Shown here: positions 41,636-50,910 of the stretch, in pieces
Position numbering within the stretch: position 1 is the stretch's first letter
How the letters are laid out: each line of letters begins with the position of its first letter
Assembly (NCBI RefSeq): GCF_001650735.1
Contig: NZ_LXVY01000034.1
Location: 310,001-374,000 of the forward strand
Length of the DNA stretch: 64,000 nucleotides
Source of the DNA: Sphingomonas sp. TDK1
Lineage (GTDB): Bacteria > Pseudomonadota > Alphaproteobacteria > Sphingomonadales > Sphingomonadaceae
Direction of reading: 5' to 3'
Program-made: the position numbers and the translations under genes
Notes under the pieces: generated by a model
The model's database searches: none
What the model was told of the DNA's origin: nothing
The model's input: the letters and a program-made list of their open reading frames with translations, nothing else

Positions 41636-41764
41636 GGGGGGCAGATAGAGCGCCCGGACGCGTTTCGCCAGTCCCGGAAATTGCGCATGGCGTTGCAGGG
41701 AGCGCAACCGCGGTGCGGGCGTTCTGGCGTCGACAGGGTCTGCAAGGATGGATAGGCGAAACAC

Positions 41765-42394
41765 ATGGCAGGATTTCAAGAACTGATCGGTGGCTATCAC
41801 CGTTTCCGCACGGACGGCTGGAGCAGCCAGCGCGCGCGCTGGGCTGAACTCTCCGAGGGCCAGAGCCCCAAGGTGATGGTGATCGCCTGCTCGGATAGCC
41901 GAGTCGATCCGGCGCAGATCTTCGATACCTCGCCGGGCGAGATCTTCGTGGTGCGCAACGTAGCCAACCTCGTGCCGCCGTACGAGACCGATGGCGGTCG
42001 CCACGGCGTCTCGGCCGCGCTGGAATTCGCGGTGACTCAGCTTCAGGTACAGGAAATCGTGGTGATGGGCCACGGCGCCTGCGGCGGCGCGCATGCGGCG
42101 CTCACCCAGCGCTTCGCCGATGCCGAGCAGGGCCAAGGCGGCTTCATCGCCCACTGGGTCGACATGCTGGACGAGGCCCGCGACAAGGTCCGTGCCGAAT
42201 ATGGCGAGGGGCCTGAGGCCGTACGCGCGATGGAACACGAAACGGTTCGCGTCTCGATGCGCAACCTGCGGACCTTCCCTTTCGTCGCCGAGCGTGAGGC
42301 GTCTGGCGCGTTGACCATCCACGGGGCGTATTTCGCCATCGCCGACGGCATCCTGCACGTGATGGGCGAAGACGGAACGTTCCAGGCGGCGTGA
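41765..42394 (+). CDS. can: Beta-class carbonic anhydrase
   Basis: 209 residues. The zinc ligands of the beta class are present: Cys42 (ACSDSR), His103 and Cys106 (GHGACGG), with the Asp44-Arg46 dyad. The enzyme interconverts CO2 and bicarbonate, supplying bicarbonate for carboxylases. No signal peptide is seen, so it is cytosolic. It is divergent from lipA with 129 bp between the starts. Confidence 0.96.
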   Translation: MAGFQELIGGYHRFRTDGWSSQRARWAELSEGQSPKVMVIACSDSRVDPAQIFDTSPGEIFVVRNVANLVPPYETDGGRHGVSAALEFAVTQLQVQEIVVMGHGACGGAHAALTQRFADAEQGQGGFIAHWVDMLDEARDKVRAEYGEGPEAVRAMEHETVRVSMRNLRTFPFVAEREASGALTIHGAYFAIADGILHVMGEDGTFQAA

Positions 42395-42569
42395 CCTGGT
42401 GGATCGGGGATCCGTCCCATATCGGGGAGGATCTCTACGACTTGGGGTAGGCTCACCAATATGGGAACTTCAGAAAGCGCCCCAGTTGCGGCCATTCACG
42501 GAAATGGTCATTCTCTGCCCGAGAGCATCGGCGCGGCGCCGAAGCCGAAAGCGACAGGATTTGGATAAG

Positions 42570-42824
42570 GTGGGGCACGTCGATGCGTTCAACGTGGCGG
42601 TCGGCATTGCCCTCATCTTGGGGATAGGTTTTTGGCTCGCCCGGTTAGCCCGGTTCGCGAGGGAAGGCGAAATCCATCTCGTTATGAGCGCAGCCGGGGA
42701 CGGCCTTATGGGGCAGGTGCTGCGGGCGGAACGGCCCGTGCTTTTCTGGACGATATGGTTTGCCAATATCGCGCTGATGGTTGGTGCCTTTGCGGCTTAC
42801 TTCGTCTTCGTCATCTTGGGCTGA
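42570..42824 (+). CDS. Small membrane protein of unknown function
   Basis: 84 residues from a GTG at 42570, with AGGA about 10 bases upstream. The open frame extends upstream to 42399, and an ATG at 42504 is another option, but the extra residues look non-coding (Arg/Ser-rich). Two hydrophobic helices flank a short charged loop (AFNVAVGIALILGIGFWLA and TIWFANIALMVGAFAAYFVF). I do not recognise it. The 175 bp between the carbonic anhydrase stop and this start hold no other clear feature. Confidence 0.5.
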   Translation: MGHVDAFNVAVGIALILGIGFWLARLARFAREGEIHLVMSAAGDGLMGQVLRAERPVLFWTIWFANIALMVGAFAAYFVFVILG

Positions 42825-42893
42825 ACATCCGCTTGCCACCAACATCGGACAGTCAGACGCAGTGCCGACAGCGTCCGTTGATGCGGTAGCGTC

Positions 42894-43670
42894 TCAGAAT
42901 TTCCCCAGCGCTTCCGTCGCCACCTTCACGACCTCCGGGTCGAGCTCCGGCGGCACCATCGGCACATGCTTTTCCAGCTGCTCGGCGATGGCGGTCAGAG
43001 CCGCGATCCGCGCGGCCTTCTTGTTGTTCCCGTCGATCACCGTCCAGCGTGCATGCGGCGTGTCGGTCTCGTGGAACATCTCGTGCATCGCATCGAGATA
43101 GTCCGCCCGGCGTGCACGGTTGCGGAAATCGTCCATGCCGGTCTTCCAGCGCTTCCACGGATGGGTCAGCCGGTCGCGCAGGCGCTTGTCCTGGGTTTTC
43201 TGCGTCACGTGCAGGAAGAGCTTGATCAGCGTCGCGCCGTTATTGACCTGCTGCGCCTCGAAATCGTTGATCTCGGCATAGCCGCGCCGCCAGTCGGTCT
43301 CGCTGGCATAGCCCTCGACGCGCTCGACCAGCACCCGGCCGTACCAGGTGCGATCGAACACCGCGATATTGTGTTGCGCCGGCAGCCGCTGCCAGAACCG
43401 CCAGAGGAAGTGGTGCGAGAGTTCTTCCTGCGTCGGCGCGGAAATCGGCCACACCTCATAGTAGCGCGGGTCCCATTCGGCGGTGAGGCGCTTGATTACC
43501 CCGCCCTTCCCCGCCGCGTCCCAGCCCTCCAGCGCCACGATCGCGCGGCGCTTGTGGATGATGTGCGCGGTCTGGATATGGCTCAGCCGTTTCTGCAGCT
43601 TGGCGAGTTCGGCGTCATAGTCGCCGTCGAAATGGTCGCCGGCCTCATAGTCGGAAAGATCGATCGTCAT
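42894..43670 (-). CDS. ppk2: Polyphosphate kinase 2 family protein
   Basis: 258 residues, one PPK2 domain. The family moves phosphate between polyphosphate and nucleotides, mostly forming NDP or NTP from polyphosphate. Walker A is LEGWDAAGKGG and Walker B/lid is FDRTWYGRVLVERVEG. Between them lie RYYEVWPISAPTQEE and HHFLWRFWQRLP, which are typical. Class (NMP or NDP as acceptor) cannot be told with certainty. It starts 8 bp after the 2-hydroxyacid dehydrogenase and probably belongs to the aspS transcript. Confidence 0.93.
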   Translation of the reverse strand: MTIDLSDYEAGDHFDGDYDAELAKLQKRLSHIQTAHIIHKRRAIVALEGWDAAGKGGVIKRLTAEWDPRYYEVWPISAPTQEELSHHFLWRFWQRLPAQHNIAVFDRTWYGRVLVERVEGYASETDWRRGYAEINDFEAQQVNNGATLIKLFLHVTQKTQDKRLRDRLTHPWKRWKTGMDDFRNRARRADYLDAMHEMFHETDTPHARWTVIDGNNKKAARIAALTAIAEQLEKHVPMVPPELDPEVVKVATEALGKF

Positions 43671-43678
43671 AGCGCGCC

Positions 43679-44695
43679 TTAACGTGCGGGAGCGATCAAG
43701 GCTGCATCGACGCGATTGGCGAGTGGTCGACCAGCTTCATGGTCGGCGATGCTCGCCAGCGTTGTCTCCGCGATCGCCGACAGCGCTTCCTCCGTAAGGA
43801 AGGCCTGATGGCCGGTGACCAGCACGTTGGGAAAGGTCAACAGCCGCTGGAACTGGTCGTCGGCAATGATTTCGTTGGAGAGGTCCTCGAAGAACAGGTC
43901 GGCTTCCTGCTCGTACACGTCGAGGGCCACGGCACGGACCTTTCGCGACTTGAGTCCCTCGATCAGTGCTGCGGTGTCGATCAGCGCGCCGCGGCTGGTG
44001 TTGACGATGGTGAGCCCGTCGCGCGCCTCGGCGATCACCTGCGCGTTGATCAGCCGGTGGGTGTCGGGGGTCAGCGGACAGTGCAGCGTGAGAATCTCGG
44101 CGGTGCGCAGCAGCGCGTCGCGCGGCACGTAGCGGACGCCGATTGCCTCCAGCGCGGGATCGGCATGGAGGTCGCTCGCCAATACCGTGCAGCCGAAGCC
44201 GGCACGCAGCGCGCGGGCGACCAGCGCGCCGATCTTGCCGGTGCCGATCACACCGACGGTGCGGCCATGGAGATTGCGGCCGATCAGCCCGTCGAGTGCG
44301 AAATTGTTCTCCCGCACCCGCGACCAGGCGCGCGGGATCTGCCGGTCCACCGCCAGCAACAGCCCCACGGTGAACTCCGCCACCGCGTGCGGGGAATAGG
44401 CCGGCACGCGTACCACGCCGATGCCCAGCCGCTCGGCTGCGAAAAGATCGACGTTGTTGAAGCCGGCGCAGCGCAGCGCCACGAGCCGCACACCGACCTT
44501 GGCCAGCGCCTCCAGCACGTCCGCATCGACCCCGTCGTTGACGAACACGCATACCGCCGGATGCCCCGCCGCCAGCGGCGCGGTCAGCAGGTCGAGGCGG
44601 GGTTCGAGGAAGGTCAGTTCATGGCCGAAGCGCGCATTGGCCTCGGTCAGGAAGCGGCGGTCATAGGCCTTGGTGTTGAACACCACGACGCGCAT
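43679..44695 (-). CDS. D-2-hydroxyacid dehydrogenase (D-lactate dehydrogenase-like)
   Basis: 338 residues. The NAD-binding motif is GVIGTGKIGALVARAL. The catalytic Arg is in NTSRGALID, with Glu in the following helix (DVYEQEADLFF) and His in VTGHQAFLTEEAL. N-terminal VFNTKAYDRRFL and the LRCAGFNNVDL stretch are close to fermentative D-lactate dehydrogenase LdhA, which reduces pyruvate to D-lactate. Other 2-keto acids remain possible. It lies between aspS and ppk2 on the same strand. Confidence 0.9.
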   Translation of the reverse strand: MRVVVFNTKAYDRRFLTEANARFGHELTFLEPRLDLLTAPLAAGHPAVCVFVNDGVDADVLEALAKVGVRLVALRCAGFNNVDLFAAERLGIGVVRVPAYSPHAVAEFTVGLLLAVDRQIPRAWSRVRENNFALDGLIGRNLHGRTVGVIGTGKIGALVARALRAGFGCTVLASDLHADPALEAIGVRYVPRDALLRTAEILTLHCPLTPDTHRLINAQVIAEARDGLTIVNTSRGALIDTAALIEGLKSRKVRAVALDVYEQEADLFFEDLSNEIIADDQFQRLLTFPNVLVTGHQAFLTEEALSAIAETTLASIADHEAGRPLANRVDAALIAPAR

Positions 44696-44711
44696 GACCG
44701 CCCTGCTCCGC

Positions 44712-46514
44712 TCAGCCGGCCTTGGGACCGTCGACGCCCGGCGCCAGGCGGATGTGCAGTTCCTTCAGCTGCTTGTCGCTGACGGCCGACGGCGCGTGCA
44801 TCATCAGGTCCTCGGCCTTCTGCGTCATCGGGAAGGCGATCACTTCGCGGATGTTCGGCTCGTCGGCGAGCAGCATCACGATGCGGTCGACACCCGGGGC
44901 CGAGCCGCCATGCGGCGGCGCGCCGAACTTGAAGGCGTTGATCATGCCCGCGAAGTTGGTGTCGACGTCCGCTTGCGTATACCCGGCGATCTCGAACGCC
45001 TTGTACATGATCTCGGGCTTGTGGTTCCGGATCGCGCCCGAGGACAGCTCGATGCCATTGCAGACGATGTCGTACTGGTAGGCGAGGATGTCGAGCGGAT
45101 CCTTGGTCTCCAGCGCCTCCAGCTCGCCCTGCGGCATCGAGAAGGGGTTGTGGCTGAAATCGACCTTCTTCGCGTCCTCGTCATATTCGAACATCGGGAA
45201 GTCGACGATCCAGCAGAACTCGAAGCGCTTCTTGTCGATCAGCTCCAACTGCTCGGCAGCGCGGGTGCGGGCGAGGCCGGCGAGCTTAGCTGCCTGCGCT
45301 TCCTTGCCGGCGGCGAAGAAGATGCCGTCGTTCGGGCCAAGGCCCATCGCCTCGGCAATGGCCTTCATGCCGTCCTGGCCGTGGTTGTTGGCGATCGGGC
45401 CGCCGAACACGCCGTCCTTCTGCGTCGCATAGCCGAGGCCGGGGAAGCCTTCGCTCTGCGCCCAGCTGTTCATGTCGTCGAAGAACTTGCGGCTCTTCTC
45501 GTGCGTGCCCGGCGCCGGGATCGCGCGGACGACGTCGCCGCCCTCGACGATCGAGGCGAAGCGGCCGAAGCCCGAGCCCTTGAAGAAGTCCGACACGTCG
45601 GTGATGACCAGCGGGTTGCGCAGGTCGGGCTTGTCGTTGCCGTACTTCAGCATCGATTCGCGGTACGGAATGCGCTTGAACGGCAGCGCGCTGACGCTGC
45701 GGCCCATGCCCTCCCAGTCCGCGAACTCCTCGAACACGCCGTGCAGCACCGGCTCGATCGCGGCGAACACGTCGTCCTGCGTCACGAAGCTCATCTCGAA
45801 GTCGAGCTGGTAGAATTCGCCGGGGGACCGGTCGGCGCGGGCGTCCTCGTCGCGGAAGCAGGGCGCGATCTGGAAGTAGCGGTCGAAGCCCGCGACCATC
45901 AGCAGCTGCTTGAACATCTGCGGCGCCTGCGGCAGCGCATAAAACTTGCCCGGATGGACGCGGCTGGGGACGAGATAGTCACGCGCGCCCTCGGGGCTCG
46001 ACGCGGTGAGGATCGGCGTCTGGAACTCGGTGAAGCCCTGGTCGATCATGCGGCGGCGGAGCGATGCGATCACGTTCGAGCGCAGCAGGATGTTCTTGTG
46101 GACCTTCTCGCGGCGCAGATCGAGATAGCGGTTCCGCAGGCGAATCTCTTCGGGATATTCCTGCTCGCCGAACACCGGCATCGGCAGGTCGGCGGCGGCG
46201 GACTGGACGGTCACTTCCGCCGCGCGGACCTCGATCTCGCCGGTCGGCAGGTTCGGGTTCACCACGCTGGCATCGCGGGCGACGACCGTGCCGGTGACGG
46301 TGATCACCGATTCGGAACGCAGCGACTCGATCGCATCGAAGGCCGGGCCGCTGGCGTCCGTGACGATCTGGGTGATGCCGTAATGATCACGCAGGTCGAC
46401 GAACACCAGGTCGCCATGGTCGCGCTTGCGGTGCACCCAGCCCGACAGGCGGACGGTTTGCCCCACGTCCGCGGAGCGGAGCTGGGCGCAGGTGTGGGTG
46501 CGATAGGCGTGCAT
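44712..46514 (-). CDS. aspS: Aspartate--tRNA(Asp/Asn) ligase
   Basis: 600 residues, the bacterial type. The N-terminal OB-fold ([26 protein letters not shown]) binds the anticodon. Class II motifs 2 and 3 are in [31 protein letters not shown] and [13 protein letters not shown], and the GAD insertion lies between. In alphaproteobacteria the enzyme is often non-discriminating and works with GatCAB to make Asn-tRNA; this is likely but not visible here. It is divergent from rnd with 147 bp between the starts. Confidence 0.97.
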   Translation of the reverse strand: [600 protein letters not shown]

Positions 46515-46661
46515 GTGGCTGATCTTCTCACCTTGTCGTCATCGCCGCCTGGTGGGGCGGTGCCGGAACGAGCCGGCGCGACGATATTGAAACACTATGA
46601 CCGCGCGCATTCCGGTCACACCCCACTTTTGTCAACCCGAAGACCGGTATATGGGCGTCAG

Positions 46662-47837
46662 ATGCACATTCATGGTCTGATCGAAGACAGCGTCACCCTC
46701 GCCGATCTCTGCAAACGCCTCGCGCAGTCCGACTTCATCACGGTCGATACCGAGTTCATGCGGGAAAACAGCTACTGGCCCGAGCTCTGCCTCATTCAGG
46801 TAGCCAACGACAAGGAGGCTGCGGCGATCGATCCGATGGCCCCGGACCTCGACATGGGCCCCCTGCTCGACCTGCTCGTCGAGAATGAGGACGTCCTCAA
46901 GGTCTTCCACGCCGGTGGCCAGGATATCGAGATCGTCTACAACCTCACCGGCAAGACGCCGCATCCGATGTTCGACACCCAGGTCGCCGCGATGGCGCTC
47001 GGCCAGGGCGAGCAGATCGGCTATTCCAACCTCGTCGACACCTATCTCGGCATCGTCGTCGACAAGGGCGCCCGCTTCACCGACTGGGCGCGCCGCCCGC
47101 TCGACAAGCGCCAGATCGATTATGCGATCGCGGACGTGACGCACCTGTCCAAGATCTTCCCGAAGATGTTGGAAAAGCTCCGCAAGTCCGGCCGCGGTGT
47201 GTGGCTGGACCAGGAGATGGAGCGGATTTCCAATCCAGAGAACTACCGCAACGATCCAGACCAGGTATGGCAGCGCGTCCGCATCAACAGCCGCAAGCCG
47301 GACGTGCTCGGCCGCCTCAAGGCGCTCGCCCGCTGGCGTGAGCTCGAGGCGCAGGGCAAGGACCTGCCGCGCGGCCGCATCGTCAAGGACGAGACGCTGG
47401 CCGATCTCGCCGCCAATCCGCCGCGCAAGCAGAGCGACCTCGCCAAGGTGCGCGGCCTCTCCGCCGCCTGGGCCGGGAACGATATCGGCGGCCGGATGAT
47501 GGACGCGCTCGCCGATGCCAAGTCCCTGCCCGCCGACGAGATGCCCGGCCGCGAAGAGCGCAAGCCCGCCCTTGGCAAGGACGGGGCGCTGGTCGCCGAC
47601 CTTCTGAAGCTGCTGCTCAAGATTCGCGCAAAGGAAGTGAACGTCGCCCCGCGCCTGCTCGCGCGATCGGAGGACCTGGAGGCGCTCGCCGCCGGCGTCC
47701 GCAAGGACCTGCCGATCCTTGAAGGCTGGCGCTACGAACAGTTCGGCCGCGATGCGCTGGCGCTGGTCGAGGGCCAGCTTGCCTTCGCGGTGCGCAACGG
47801 CAAGCTCAAGATGAGCCGTACGGAAGAGCCGGCATGA
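46662..47837 (+). CDS. rnd: Ribonuclease D
   Basis: 391 residues from the ATG at 46662; the frame stays open far upstream, antisense to aspS, but the family N-terminus begins here. RNase D is a 3'-5' exonuclease that trims tRNA precursors and small RNAs. The DEDDy residues begin with Asp29 and Glu31 in TVDTEFMREN, with FHAGGQDIEIVYN, FDTQVAAMALG and DYAIADVTHL. HRDC-type helical domains follow. The stop overlaps the start of a small lipoprotein gene (ATGA). Confidence 0.95.
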   Translation: MHIHGLIEDSVTLADLCKRLAQSDFITVDTEFMRENSYWPELCLIQVANDKEAAAIDPMAPDLDMGPLLDLLVENEDVLKVFHAGGQDIEIVYNLTGKTPHPMFDTQVAAMALGQGEQIGYSNLVDTYLGIVVDKGARFTDWARRPLDKRQIDYAIADVTHLSKIFPKMLEKLRKSGRGVWLDQEMERISNPENYRNDPDQVWQRVRINSRKPDVLGRLKALARWRELEAQGKDLPRGRIVKDETLADLAANPPRKQSDLAKVRGLSAAWAGNDIGGRMMDALADAKSLPADEMPGREERKPALGKDGALVADLLKLLLKIRAKEVNVAPRLLARSEDLEALAAGVRKDLPILEGWRYEQFGRDALALVEGQLAFAVRNGKLKMSRTEEPA

Positions 47838-48127
47838 TCCGGACCGTCGCATTGCTCGCGCTCACCGCCGCAGGGGCGGCCGGCTGTGCCGCGCAGAACA
47901 AGGCCGATCCCCTGCCGCCGATGGTCGAATGCGACGCCAACCGCGTGCTGGACCTCAAGGGCAAGCCGCGCTCCCCGGCGGTGGAGGCGGATGCCCTCGC
48001 CCGCTCGGGTGCGAAGCGCATCCGCTGGATCGAGCCCGGCGCGGCGGTGACGATGGACTTCCGCGTCGACCGGCTCAACCTGCACGTCGACAAGACCGGC
48101 ACCATCACCGACGCCCGCTGCGGCTGA
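47834..48127 (+). CDS. Lipoprotein of the peptidase inhibitor I78 family
   Basis: 97 residues. A lipoprotein signal ends at GAAGC (Cys18). The mature part fits the I78 family of small serine-protease inhibitors: LARSGAKRIRWIEPGAAVTMDFRVDRLNLHVDKTG followed by the final CG. Two Cys (VECDAN and DARCG) probably form a disulfide. It would sit in the periplasm at a membrane. The start overlaps the rnd stop by ATGA. The target protease is unknown. Confidence 0.85.
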   Translation: MIRTVALLALTAAGAAGCAAQNKADPLPPMVECDANRVLDLKGKPRSPAVEADALARSGAKRIRWIEPGAAVTMDFRVDRLNLHVDKTGTITDARCG

Positions 48128-48138
48128 CGGCGGCGGCC

Positions 48139-48161
48139 GAAGCGGGGCTCAGCCCCGCTTC
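48139..48161. terminator. Bidirectional palindrome between I78 and cfa genes
   Basis: GAAGCGGGGCT and AGCCCCGCTTC are perfect 11-base arms around one base, between two convergent genes. The cfa stop codon lies in its centre, so its 3' codons are part of the hairpin. There is no T-run on either side. The position suggests a shared transcript end. Confidence 0.5.
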
Positions 48162-49381
48162 ACCAGCGTCATCTGGATCACGTCGATCCCGCCACCGCGG
48201 AAACCGCCCTCGCAATACATCAGGTAGTAGCGCCACAGGCGGACGAAACGCGCGTCGAACTGCGCCGGCAACAGGCCGGCCGCAGCCGCCGCATCGAAGC
48301 TTTCGCGCCAGCGCCGCAGGGTTTCCGCATAGTCCAGCCCAAAGCCGTGGCGGTCGCGCCATTCCAGCCCCTCGGCCTCGGCCAGCGCGCGGAATTCGCT
48401 CTCCTTGAGCAGCATGCCGCCGGGGAAGATATAGGTCTGGATGAAATCGACGTTGCGGGCATAGCCTTCGAACATCGCGTCGTCGAACGTGATCACCTGC
48501 AGGGCCGCTCGCCCGCCCGGCTTCAAGGCGCGGGCGATCGCCGAAACATAGGCCGGCCAATATTCGCGCCCTACCGCCTCGGCCATCTCGATACTGGCGA
48601 CGGCGTCATATTGACCCGTCACGTCCCGATAGTCGGTAAGGCTGAAGCGGGCGCCTGCCATCCCCTCGGTCCGCGCCTCGGCCCAGGCCTTCTGCTCGGT
48701 CGAAAGGGTGATGCCATGCAGCTTCCGTCCCTGGCGCAACGCCAGTTCGGCGAACGAGCCCCAGCCGCAGCCGATCTCGAGGATGGTGTCGCCCGGCCGG
48801 GTGGCGGTGCGCTCGAGGATCGCCTGCAGCTTCGCCTCTTGCGCCGTCTCCAGCGCATCGTCTGCATCGCGGAAGATCGCGCTGGAATAGCTCATGCCGG
48901 GATCGAGCCACCGCGTGTAGAAGTCGTTCCCCAGATCGTAATGGAACGCGATGTTCTTGCGGGATCCGCCGCGATGGTTGCGTCGCATCCAATGCATCAG
49001 CCGCCGCGGCAGCAGCGACAGCCCCCGCGAGCGCGACTGCGCCGCAAGCCCCGCACGGTTACGGCTGAACAGCGCGAACAGCTGCACCGGATCGGGGCTC
49101 GACCATTCGCCCTTCTCCCAAGCCTCGTACCATCCGGCGGAACCACCGGTCGCCAGCCGGACCAGCGCCCGCCAGCTGTGCAGCGTGACGTTCGCCGCCG
49201 GCCCCGCCGCGCCGCCCCCTAGCAGCCGCGCCTGACCATCAGGCGTAAATACTTCCAGGCTTCCCTCGGAGATTCCGAGGTCCAGCCGGTCGAGCTGGCG
49301 ATGGAAGAAAGTACCGAAGAGGGCGAGCGGCGAGGTGCCGCGTTTGGGGGCTCGTACCCGATCCTGTGCCGGAGCGTTCAT
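48149..49381 (-). CDS. cfa: Cyclopropane-fatty-acyl-phospholipid synthase
   Basis: 410 residues. The enzyme adds a methylene group from SAM to unsaturated acyl chains of membrane lipids, typically in stationary phase or acid stress. The SAM-binding motif is ILEIGCGWGSFAELAL. The cofactor and substrate region includes HYDLGNDFYTRWLDPGMSYSSAIF, SIEMAEAVGREYWPAY and FIQTYIFPGGMLL. The C-terminal RLWRYYLMYCEGGFRGGGIDVIQ closes the family pattern. It could also be a related fatty-acid methyltransferase. Confidence 0.93.
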   Translation of the reverse strand: MNAPAQDRVRAPKRGTSPLALFGTFFHRQLDRLDLGISEGSLEVFTPDGQARLLGGGAAGPAANVTLHSWRALVRLATGGSAGWYEAWEKGEWSSPDPVQLFALFSRNRAGLAAQSRSRGLSLLPRRLMHWMRRNHRGGSRKNIAFHYDLGNDFYTRWLDPGMSYSSAIFRDADDALETAQEAKLQAILERTATRPGDTILEIGCGWGSFAELALRQGRKLHGITLSTEQKAWAEARTEGMAGARFSLTDYRDVTGQYDAVASIEMAEAVGREYWPAYVSAIARALKPGGRAALQVITFDDAMFEGYARNVDFIQTYIFPGGMLLKESEFRALAEAEGLEWRDRHGFGLDYAETLRRWRESFDAAAAAGLLPAQFDARFVRLWRYYLMYCEGGFRGGGIDVIQMTLVKRG

Positions 49382-49421
49382 GCCCCGTTACATGCACGCC
49401 TTGCCGCGCGGGGCAAGCCCT

Positions 49422-50795
49422 TCAGCGGACGGTACGCCCCGCCGCCAGCGCGCGTTCGCGGGCATCCTGGTGGTTAATCCGTTTGGAAGGATACGCCCCC
49501 GGCCGACACCCCGCCGCTTCGGGATCATGGATCGCACCGTCCGGTACGTTCGCAAGCTCGGGCACCCAGCGCCGGATATAGCCTGCGGCGTCGAACTTCT
49601 CGGATTGGGACAACGGCGCCATCACCCGGCTCCACTGGCTCGAGTCGACCCCCGATCCGGAAACCCACTGCCAGTTCACCGTGTTGTTGCCGTAGTCGGC
49701 GTCGACCAGCGTATCCCAGAACCAGCGCTCGCCTTCGCGCCAATCGATCAGCAGATGCTTGATGAGGAAGCTCGCCGCGATCATCCGCACGCGATTGTGC
49801 ATCCAGCCGGAGGTCCAAAGCTGGCGCATGCCGGCATCGACGATGGGATAGCCCGTCTGCCCGCGCTGCCAGGCGCGAAGATCGGCCTTGGCTTCCTTGC
49901 CGGTGCGCCACGGCATCTTGTCGAACGCCGGCCGCCCGTTCTTGGCGGCATAGTCCGGATACTGGCAGATCAGGTTCTGGGTGAAGTCGCGCCAACCGAG
50001 TTCGCGAAGATATTCCTCCACCTGCCCGCCGGCATCCCCAACCGCGTGCCACACTCGCGCTGGGGAGACTTCGCCGAAGTGGAGATGCGGCGACAAGCGC
50101 GAACTGCCCTCGATCGACGGCAGGTTGCGGGTGTCGTCATAGCGTGCGGCATGCTCCCGGAACCGCCGCAGCCGCTTGTGCGCGCCGGCCTCGCCCGGCT
50201 CCCATTCCTCGCCGAAACCGCACGCCCAATCCGGCGCGGTGGGGAGCAGCTCCCAATCTTCCAGCTTATCGCTGTCAGGCCATTTCGGCGGCGACGCGAT
50301 CTTCCTCGGGGCCGGCAGCGGGTCGGCCGGGGGAAGACGTTCGCGCAGCGCGCGCCAGAAGGGCGTGAAGATCTTGTAGGGCTTGCCCGCGCCGGTGGTC
50401 ACCGCGCCGGGCGGCAACAGATAGTTGCCGTCGTGGCAGCAGAGCGTCAGCTGCTTTGCCACCGCCCGTTCGGCGTTTCGCCACCAGGGTTCGTAATGGC
50501 GAATGCAATGCACCGTTGTCGCGCCGGTTTCCTTCGCCAGCGCCGCCAGCACCTCGTCGCTCTTGCCGCGCCGCAGGATCAGACGGGACCCCTTGGCGCG
50601 AAGGTCCGCATCGAGCGCCGCAAGGCTGTGATGCAACCACCAGCGCGACGCAGCGCCCATCGCACGGTGCTTTGCGGTCTCGTCATCCAGCACATAGACC
50701 GGCACGACCATGCCCTCCTCCAGGGCTGCACGAAGCGCGGGCTGATCGGAAAGGCGGAGATCCCGGCGAAACCAGAGTAGAACAGGCGCAGTCAT
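49422..50795 (-). CDS. phrB: Deoxyribodipyrimidine photolyase
   Basis: 457 residues from the ATG at 50795; a GTG three codons upstream is possible. The N-terminal antenna domain begins VLLWFRRDLRLSDQPAL. The FAD-binding domain has SRLSPHLHFGEVSP, GYPIVDAGMRQLW, GWMHNRVRMIAASFL and VDADYGNNTVNWQWVSGSG. The conserved Trp residues of the electron chain appear to be present. It repairs UV-induced cyclobutane dimers with blue light, and the whole sequence fits class I CPD photolyases rather than cryptochromes. Confidence 0.94.
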   Translation of the reverse strand: MTAPVLLWFRRDLRLSDQPALRAALEEGMVVPVYVLDDETAKHRAMGAASRWWLHHSLAALDADLRAKGSRLILRRGKSDEVLAALAKETGATTVHCIRHYEPWWRNAERAVAKQLTLCCHDGNYLLPPGAVTTGAGKPYKIFTPFWRALRERLPPADPLPAPRKIASPPKWPDSDKLEDWELLPTAPDWACGFGEEWEPGEAGAHKRLRRFREHAARYDDTRNLPSIEGSSRLSPHLHFGEVSPARVWHAVGDAGGQVEEYLRELGWRDFTQNLICQYPDYAAKNGRPAFDKMPWRTGKEAKADLRAWQRGQTGYPIVDAGMRQLWTSGWMHNRVRMIAASFLIKHLLIDWREGERWFWDTLVDADYGNNTVNWQWVSGSGVDSSQWSRVMAPLSQSEKFDAAGYIRRWVPELANVPDGAIHDPEAAGCRPGAYPSKRINHQDARERALAAGRTVR

Positions 50796-50910
50796 AGGGG
50801 GCACAAACGCGCAAGGTCCGCCGAAGGCGACCTGTCCTCAAGAACAGGGCACACGGACCCGATCGCCGCGCCGATGCGTTACGGGACCGTCATCATTCCA
50901 AGGGGGCCTC

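Noticed and set aside
42399..42569. N-terminal extension of the small membrane protein
   Set aside because: The added residues are Arg/Ser/Pro-rich and begin 5 bp after the carbonic anhydrase gene without a ribosome site.
44670..46661. Long open frame on the plus strand antisense to aspS
   Set aside because: It mirrors aspS codons in GC-rich DNA and has no recognisable domain. Only its last part, from 46662, is a real gene (rnd).
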